A stretch of 54,556 nucleotides of DNA, from contig CALANW010000140.1 of assembly GCA_937926145.1 (NCBI GenBank), forward strand, positions 1-54,556. Direction: 5' to 3'. Positions 49,588 to 54,556 of this stretch are shown one piece after another. Made by a program: the position numbers and the translations under genes. The notes under the pieces are model-generated. The model did not search any database. It worked only from the letters and a program-made list of their open reading frames with translations, and had not been told where the DNA came from. How positions within the stretch are numbered: the stretch's first letter is position 1; each line of letters begins with the position of its first letter. This DNA comes from an uncultured Ruminococcus sp. Its GTDB lineage: Bacteria > Bacillota > Clostridia > Oscillospirales > Ruminococcaceae.

Positions 49588-50682
49588 ATGATGTCATCTT
49601 TTTGGAATCACAATATAACAGTTTCGATATTCGGCGAATCGCACGGTCCTGCGATCGGCGTTGTTATCGATAATCTTCCTCCGGGAGAGCATATCGACCT
49701 CGAAGAACTTCGCAACTTTATGGCAAGACGTGCGCCTAAAAAGGACGCAACTTCTACACAGAGAAGCGAAAAGGACCTCCCGAACATTATGTCGGGCGTT
49801 CACAACGGTTACACGACAGGTACTCCCCTTGCGGCTTTCATAAACAACACCGACCAGCACTCGCAGGACTATGGCAACATCTCAAAGCTTGCACGTCCGG
49901 GTCACGCTGACTACACGGGTGCGCTCCGATATAAGGGCTTCAACGATGTTCGCGGCGGCGGACACTTCTCGGGCAGACTTACCGCTCCGCTCTGCTTTGC
50001 AGGCGCAGTTTGCGGTCAGATACTCGAGCGCCGCGGAATTTACACGGGTACACACATTGCGCAGATACACAATATCAAGGACACAAAGTTCAATCCGCTC
50101 GAAATTTCGCGCGAGCAGATAATCGCACTTCGCCACAAGAAGTTCCCGACTATCAGCGACAAAAAGGGTCAGGCTATGTATGATGACATCGACCTTGCGC
50201 GCCGTTCGCTCGACAGCCTCGGCGGTATCGTTGAATGTGCGGTAACGAATGTTCCCGCAGGCGTTGGCTCACCTATTTTTGAGGGACTTGAAAACAGCAT
50301 CGCACAGATCGTTTTCGGTATCCCTGCGGTAAAGGGAATCGAATTCGGCGCAGGTTTCCAAGTTGCAACGATGCTTGGCAGCCAGAACAACGACGAATTC
50401 TATGTGAATGAAGTCGGTCATGTTCTCACAAGAACCAACAATCACGGTGGTATCCTCGGCGGTATCTCCTCGGGTATGCCTATCATCTTCCGAGTTGCAT
50501 TCAAGCCTACACCGTCCATTGCACAGCCGCAGCAGACTATCGACTACGGCAATCTCACGAACGGAGTTATCGAGATAAAGGGCAGACATGACCCCTGCGT
50601 TGTACCGAGAGCTGTCCCCTGCGTTGAAGCGGCAGTAAATATCGCGATACTCTCGCACATGCTCGATTATCCAAACTTCTGA
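49588..50682 (+). CDS. aroC: Chorismate synthase
   Basis: This 364-residue flavin-dependent enzyme makes chorismate from EPSP. Conserved segments are SIFGESHGPAIGVVID, LARPGHADYTGALRYKGF, RGGGHFSGRLTAPLCFAG, TRTNNHGGILGGISSGMPI and RHDPCVVPRAVPCVEA. ATG 49588 is 6 bases after AAAGGA. The longer frame to 49486 overlaps aroA and has no ribosome site. Last pathway gene in the operon. Confidence 0.96.
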   Translation: MMSSFWNHNITVSIFGESHGPAIGVVIDNLPPGEHIDLEELRNFMARRAPKKDATSTQRSEKDLPNIMSGVHNGYTTGTPLAAFINNTDQHSQDYGNISKLARPGHADYTGALRYKGFNDVRGGGHFSGRLTAPLCFAGAVCGQILERRGIYTGTHIAQIHNIKDTKFNPLEISREQIIALRHKKFPTISDKKGQAMYDDIDLARRSLDSLGGIVECAVTNVPAGVGSPIFEGLENSIAQIVFGIPAVKGIEFGAGFQVATMLGSQNNDEFYVNEVGHVLTRTNNHGGILGGISSGMPIIFRVAFKPTPSIAQPQQTIDYGNLTNGVIEIKGRHDPCVVPRAVPCVEAAVNIAILSHMLDYPNF

Positions 50683-50700
50683 TAAAGGGGAGTTCTGATC

Positions 50701-51255
50701 TTGCAGGATTTCAAAACGGAAATTTCCACGCTCCATTCGGTAAAGATCGCAGTTTGCTATCTCCTCGACGAGATAGAAAAGCCGATCTCCGAACAGGAGC
50801 TTTACGAAATAGTTATGAAAAGCGAAGCCGTGAACTATTTCCACTATAATCAAGCAATAGATGAGCTGCTGAAAAGCGGCGCAGTAACAAAGTTTGAAGA
50901 AAACGGCGAAAACTTTTTCCAACTTGAAGAAAAAGGCAGACAAAGCGCTGAGTGTTATAACGACTATGTCCCCTACCACTTCCGCAAACGTCTGCTGAAA
51001 TCAGCGTTCGCATTTTTCTCGGCACAGAAGCGTGACAAGGAAGCGAAGATCGACATCACAGAAACCACAACGGGATATAATGTTGATTGTACAATAGGCG
51101 GCGATGAGTTGGAGCTTATGCACTTTTCTATCTATGCCCCCGACCGCGATCAGGCTGAGATGATAAAGGAAAAAATTCACCTTAACCCTGAGCTTTTCTA
51201 TACAAATGTGATAGGATTTTTACTGGAAAATAAGGAAGAAGAGTTTCAGGGTTAA
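50701..51255 (+). CDS. DUF4364-family protein
   Basis: This 184-residue protein has an N-terminal winged-helix-like region (about 10-85, SVKIAVCYLLDEIEKPISEQ ... YFHYNQAIDELLKSGAVTKF) and a C-terminal alpha/beta part, matching DUF4364 of Clostridia. DNA binding is suspected from the fold but no target is known. TTG start after AAAGGGGAG, 18 bases after aroC, so it is in the same operon. It might regulate the operon or be a passenger. Confidence 0.8.
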   Translation: MQDFKTEISTLHSVKIAVCYLLDEIEKPISEQELYEIVMKSEAVNYFHYNQAIDELLKSGAVTKFEENGENFFQLEEKGRQSAECYNDYVPYHFRKRLLKSAFAFFSAQKRDKEAKIDITETTTGYNVDCTIGGDELELMHFSIYAPDRDQAEMIKEKIHLNPELFYTNVIGFLLENKEEEFQG

Positions 51256-51296
51256 TTCGGAATTATGAATTCGGAATGCGGAATTATTGGCAAAGC
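51254..51296. repeat. Short tandem TTCGGAAT-type repeat
   Basis: TTCGGAATT, ATTCGGAATG and GCGGAATTATT follow one another after the DUF4364 stop. This kind of intergenic word repeat is typical of degenerate small repetitive elements. Confidence 0.4.
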
Positions 51297-51375
51297 TAAC
51301 ATTTGTCGAGCGATGCGAAGCTAACCAAAGTTTACGTTAATTCTGCAAGAATTTCGCTTTGTTTAAAGGGTGGCA

Positions 51376-51426
51376 GGAGTTTTAGGGGACAGCGTCCCAT
51401 TGTCGCTTCCGCAGAAGCGAAACTCC
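51376..51426. repeat. Cloverleaf-like structured intergenic element
   Basis: An outer stem GGAGTTT/AAACTCC (51376-51382/51420-51426) encloses two hairpins, GGGAC/GTCCC (51386-51390/51394-51398) and TCGCTTC/GAAGCGA (51403-51409/51414-51420). The last base of the second hairpin is shared with the outer stem. It resembles neither a tRNA nor a terminator. Confidence 0.5.
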
Positions 51427-51480
51427 CTAAATTAACAGCATAAAATCAGTTACAATAGCGCAAATAGTAACAACTAAAAA

Positions 51481-51555
51481 GGCGCAATTCACACAAAAAA
51501 GGTAAAACAGAAAATGAGAAATTATTCTGTAAAACCATAAAATGTGAATTGCGCC
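51481..51555. repeat. Long foldback hairpin
   Basis: GGCGCAATTCACA (51481-51493) pairs perfectly with 51543-51555. Inside, GGT and ACAGAA pair with their partners around a 3-base internal loop. Without a T-run it is more likely a foldback repeat (MITE-like or REP-like) than a terminator. Confidence 0.6.
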
Positions 51556-51690
51556 TATTCTGTTTTCCTTAAATAAACTATCCTTGCACGGAACGAAGTG
51601 AGTATATATTACCTGCAACGCTGTATGAATTGGCTGAACATCAGCGATATAGCATAATACGTCTACGCGAAATGCGCAGAACGAAGCGAT

Positions 51691-51706
51691 AAGCATTTCA
51701 CGCCGA
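51691..51706 (-). repeat. 16-bp copy of a repeat also found near azlD
   Basis: TAAGCATTTCACGCCG is the exact complement of 19360-19375. Confidence 0.5.
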
Positions 51707-51790
51707 CATCGTTTGAGTGGCTATAGAATATGAATGTTAGCCCACATAAAAATGCAGCACTCCCCACATAGCAAAATATTATAAAATAAA

Positions 51791-51838
51791 AACAAACCTG
51801 TTTTCATTGAAAATCTTTGAAAACAGGTTTGTTTTTTA
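51791..51838. terminator. Bidirectional terminator before pcrA
   Basis: 16-bp stem 51791-51806/51818-51833 with T-runs on both strands. It ends pcrA (minus), which stops at 51898. Confidence 0.85.
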
Positions 51839-51897
51839 TTTGCACATCTTAAATTGCTGACACAATTCTGAACGGGATATTGGGTGAGAAAACAACA

Positions 51898-54276
51898 TTA
51901 CAGCTTCTTCAGTCTTGCGAAGTTTGCCATTATCTTCTTTGTTCCGACCTTATCAAAGGCAATTTCGAGCATTGCATCGTTGGACATTTTCTTTACCGAG
52001 AGAATTGTTCCCTCGCCGAACATATTATGCGCTACCCTTTCGCCTACGCTGTAATCGGCATCGCTTTTCTGTGCTTTTTTGAGTTGCTGGTTTACGATCT
52101 GGCTCTTTAAGTCGTAGATCGGAGCGGCCACGATGAAGCTGTCGTCCTCGTTTTCCTCGTCGTGGTTATTGGCAGTGCTGTCAATTCTTTCGACATATTC
52201 GGCAGGAATTTCCTTGACAAAGCGCGAGATAGTATTCATCGTGGTCGAGCCGTACATCATTCGTCTTACGGCGTGTGAGATATAGAGCTTGCGCTTTGCA
52301 CGGGTTATTGCAACATAAGCAAGGCGGCGTTCTTCTTCGAGGTCTTCAACGGTGTCCATACTTCTCTTGCTCGGGAAGATTCCCTCTTCCACACCAACGA
52401 TAAAGACGGTGTCAAATTCAAGTCCCTTTGCGGAATGGATAGTCATAAGGTTCACGGCATCTGTCGTGGTATCCATTCTGTCGGCATCGGTGAAGAGTGA
52501 AATTTCCTCGAGGAACTCAGAAAGTGACGGTTCTTCGTCCTCGGTCTTGCTGTTGATATAATTCTGGATATTGGATTTGAGTTCGGCAATATTTTCAAGC
52601 TTGCCTGTTCCCTCTTCGCCGAGCGAACGCATATAGTCGCCGTAGCCTGTGACATCGAGGACTTCGTCAACAAGTTCATCGAGAGGTTCATTTGCGGCGA
52701 ATTCGACAAGGCGTTCAAACATTGCAGCTGCTTTTTTGAGCGGAGCGACTTTTTTGCCGAGCATTGGATACTGCTCAACGTCCTGCATAATGGTTATAGG
52801 TGAAATTCCGAGGTCGTCGGAAATTTGCTCGATCATTGAAACAGTCGCATCGCCGATGCTGCGCTTTGGCTCGTTGATGATTCGCTTGAAGCGGAGCATA
52901 TCCATACTATTATTTATTACGGAAAGGTACGCGATCATATCGCGGATTTCCTTGCGGTCATAGAATCGCAGACCGCCGATAACGCGGTATGGGATACCTT
53001 TGAGGGTGAATTCACGTTCAAGTGCGTTCGACTGGGCATTTGTACGGTAGAGAACTGCGAAGTCGCGGAACTCCTTGCCGTCCTTGTTCTGCTCTGAAAT
53101 AGTGTTTGCGACAAAGCTTGCCTCGCCGTGTTCGTCTATGGCTTTGAAGAGGGTTATTTTGTCGCCGTCGCCAATATCCGTCCAAAGCTTCTTGTCATTT
53201 CGGCTGCTGTTATTTGCGATAACGGCGTTTGCGGCATTGAGGATATTCTGAGTTGAGCGGTAGTTCTGTTCAAGTCGAATTACAACTGCGCCGCCGAACT
53301 GTTCCTCAAATTTGAGAATATTTTCGATAGTTGCACCGCGGAATTTGTAGATAGACTGGTCGTCGTCACCAACAACGCAGATATTTCCGAACTTTTCCGA
53401 AAGAAGCGTTACAAGACGAAGCTGTGCATAGTTCGTATCCTGATACTCGTCCACCATTATGTAGCGGTAACGGTTGCTGTAATGGTCGAGAACGTCACTG
53501 CACTCGGTGAAAAGACGAACGGTAAGGCAGATTATATCGTCAAAATCGACTGCATTCGCTGCAACGAGTTTTTTCTGGTAAGCTGTGTAGAGCTTTGATA
53601 TACCTATTTTATAGTAATCTCCGCCCGTCTGCTCTGCGTAGAGTTCAGGGGTGAGGAGGTTGTCTTTTGCGTGGGAGATTGCGGCGATAACGGCTTTCGG
53701 GTTGAAAATCTTATCGGACATATCGAGAGCTTCGTAGCAGGATTTGAGCAGACGAAGGCTGTCATCGCTGTCATAGATAGCGAAGTCGTGACCGTAGCCG
53801 ATGCGCTCTATCTCACGTCTTAAAATTCTCACGCAAACAGAGTGGAAAGTTGCGGCTGTGATATTTTCAGCATTCGTGCCGAGCATCGTTTCAAGACGTT
53901 CTTTAAGTTCGCCTGCGGCTTTGTTCGTAAAGGTGATAGCCATTATCTTCCACGGGTCAACGGGGTTAACGGCAGCAATTTCTTTAAGGCGTTGGACGGT
54001 TTCCTCGTCCTTTTCGCCGTTATAGGATTCGAGGAAAGTCACATCGTCCTCGTTTGCCGAAGCAGGCACGTTCGTATCGGAATAAGCCAAGCCGAAATTC
54101 ACCATATTCGCAATTCTGTTGACAAGCACGGAAGTTTTTCCGCTTCCTGCGCCTGCTAAGATAAGAACAGGTCCTTCGGTCGTGAAAACGGCTTTTTTCT
54201 GCATATCGTTAAGCTTGGCGAAATACTTCTCCAAGGCTTTTTTTCTTGCACTGATAAACTCATCTTTGACTGACAT
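51898..54276 (-). CDS. pcrA: PcrA/UvrD-type ATP-dependent DNA helicase
   Basis: This 792-residue SF1A helicase unwinds DNA 3' to 5' in repair and plasmid replication. Motifs are NDMQKKAVFTTEGPVLILAG with AGAGSGKT (Walker A), AITFTNKAAGELKERL (Ia), MVDEYQDTNYAQ (II), VVGDDDQSIYKFRGA (III), LEQNYRSTQNIL (IV), TIHSAKGLEFDTVFIVG (V) and RRLAYVAITRAKRKLY (VI). The C-terminal Tudor-like tail (VGERVAHNMFGEGTI) is typical of PcrA. About 40 extra acidic residues lie between motifs I and Ia (after NRIANMVNFG). CGGAGGA precedes the ATG. Confidence 0.95.
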   Translation of the reverse strand: MSVKDEFISARKKALEKYFAKLNDMQKKAVFTTEGPVLILAGAGSGKTSVLVNRIANMVNFGLAYSDTNVPASANEDDVTFLESYNGEKDEETVQRLKEIAAVNPVDPWKIMAITFTNKAAGELKERLETMLGTNAENITAATFHSVCVRILRREIERIGYGHDFAIYDSDDSLRLLKSCYEALDMSDKIFNPKAVIAAISHAKDNLLTPELYAEQTGGDYYKIGISKLYTAYQKKLVAANAVDFDDIICLTVRLFTECSDVLDHYSNRYRYIMVDEYQDTNYAQLRLVTLLSEKFGNICVVGDDDQSIYKFRGATIENILKFEEQFGGAVVIRLEQNYRSTQNILNAANAVIANNSSRNDKKLWTDIGDGDKITLFKAIDEHGEASFVANTISEQNKDGKEFRDFAVLYRTNAQSNALEREFTLKGIPYRVIGGLRFYDRKEIRDMIAYLSVINNSMDMLRFKRIINEPKRSIGDATVSMIEQISDDLGISPITIMQDVEQYPMLGKKVAPLKKAAAMFERLVEFAANEPLDELVDEVLDVTGYGDYMRSLGEEGTGKLENIAELKSNIQNYINSKTEDEEPSLSEFLEEISLFTDADRMDTTTDAVNLMTIHSAKGLEFDTVFIVGVEEGIFPSKRSMDTVEDLEEERRLAYVAITRAKRKLYISHAVRRMMYGSTTMNTISRFVKEIPAEYVERIDSTANNHDEENEDDSFIVAAPIYDLKSQIVNQQLKKAQKSDADYSVGERVAHNMFGEGTILSVKKMSNDAMLEIAFDKVGTKKIMANFARLKKL

Positions 54277-54332
54277 TTGAATCCTCCGAATAAGTGGGAG
54301 CTGAACTTCTCCCGAATAGTAATCATAAAAAT

Positions 54333-54341
54333 ATTATATCA
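54333..54341 (-). promoter_or_regulatory. pcrA promoter (extended -10)
   Basis: Minus-strand TGATATAAT gives a TG-N extended -10. The -35 region is poor. From 54342 to the window end the sequence is AT-rich with no gene seen. Confidence 0.45.
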
Positions 54342-54556
54342 CAACCTTATCACAAACGGAAGTAATTTCTTCACTTTTTTACATATTGATAATATTTTCA
54401 AAACAGTTTTTTTACGTTCTGATTATTTCAATAAGCATTAAAACGCTGCGCAGGCTTGCATTTACCTGCGTCAAATTTATATCTTTTCAATATGATGGTT
54501 TTGTGAAAACTGTACAAAAAAGTTCATAAAAGATTTTTGGTAAATTTATATATTTT

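Noticed and set aside
51376..51426. tRNA-like gene
   Set aside because: At 51 bases with only two inner hairpins and no anticodon or T-loop consensus, it cannot be a tRNA.

Overview
The window looks like a chromosome segment of a low-GC Gram-positive anaerobe of the Clostridia, most like a Ruminococcus-type (Oscillospiraceae) fibre degrader. This is inferred from the GH94 cellobiose phosphorylase, a DUF4364 gene next to the aro genes, a LytTR/DUF3021 pair, lipoproteins with Clostridia-like signal peptides, AGGAGG-type ribosome binding sites and many TTGACA-17-TATAAT promoters. No rRNA or tRNA gene and no CRISPR array was recognised.

Layout. 1-9.1 kb: a CheW-like coupling protein with an inserted zinc-binding CZB domain, cellobiose phosphorylase behind a LacI-type operator, a very large multispanning membrane protein, a GNAT acetyltransferase and a PrsA-like foldase lipoprotein. 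9.1-16.4 kb: an iron-ADH-family protein with a changed metal site, a secreted GHL10/amidase fusion, an M20 amidohydrolase and a secreted leucine-rich-repeat protein. 16.4-20.5 kb (minus strand): a hydrolase/LytTR/DUF3021/GNAT operon, and azlCD for branched-chain amino acid export. 20.6-24.6 kb: csoR, a P1B metal ATPase with two CsoR-like operators, a coupled 56-residue membrane peptide, and a rhodanese-TtcA-like fusion.

24.8-41.6 kb is an integrated mobilizable element of about 16.8 kb sitting in the 3' end of rpsI. It is bounded by direct repeats that include the rpsI stop codon and carries integrase arm-type repeats near both ends. Its backbone is a three-repeat XRE regulator, a MobV relaxase (apparently frameshifted near its C terminus), an excisionase-like HTH protein, a D5-type primase/helicase, a GC-rich iteron/inverted-repeat block that may be a replication origin, and a tyrosine integrase. 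Its cargo is a type I restriction-modification locus (hsdM, PIN-domain gene, hsdS half gene, inverted hsdS half cassette, tyrosine recombinase, complete hsdS, FRG-domain gene, hsdR). Four copies of a 15-bp site in alternating orientation flank the hsdS 3' halves. Reading frames show that one 665-bp inversion would rebuild a second complete hsdS. This phase-variable restriction locus, with a PIN protein and an FRG protein embedded in it, is the most interesting part of the window.

41.6-54.6 kb: the rplM-rpsI operon, two paralogous lipoproteins, an internalin-like LRR lipoprotein, the shikimate operon aroF-aroB-aroA-aroC-DUF4364, a 640-bp intergenic region full of foldback repeats, and a PcrA/UvrD helicase on the minus strand.
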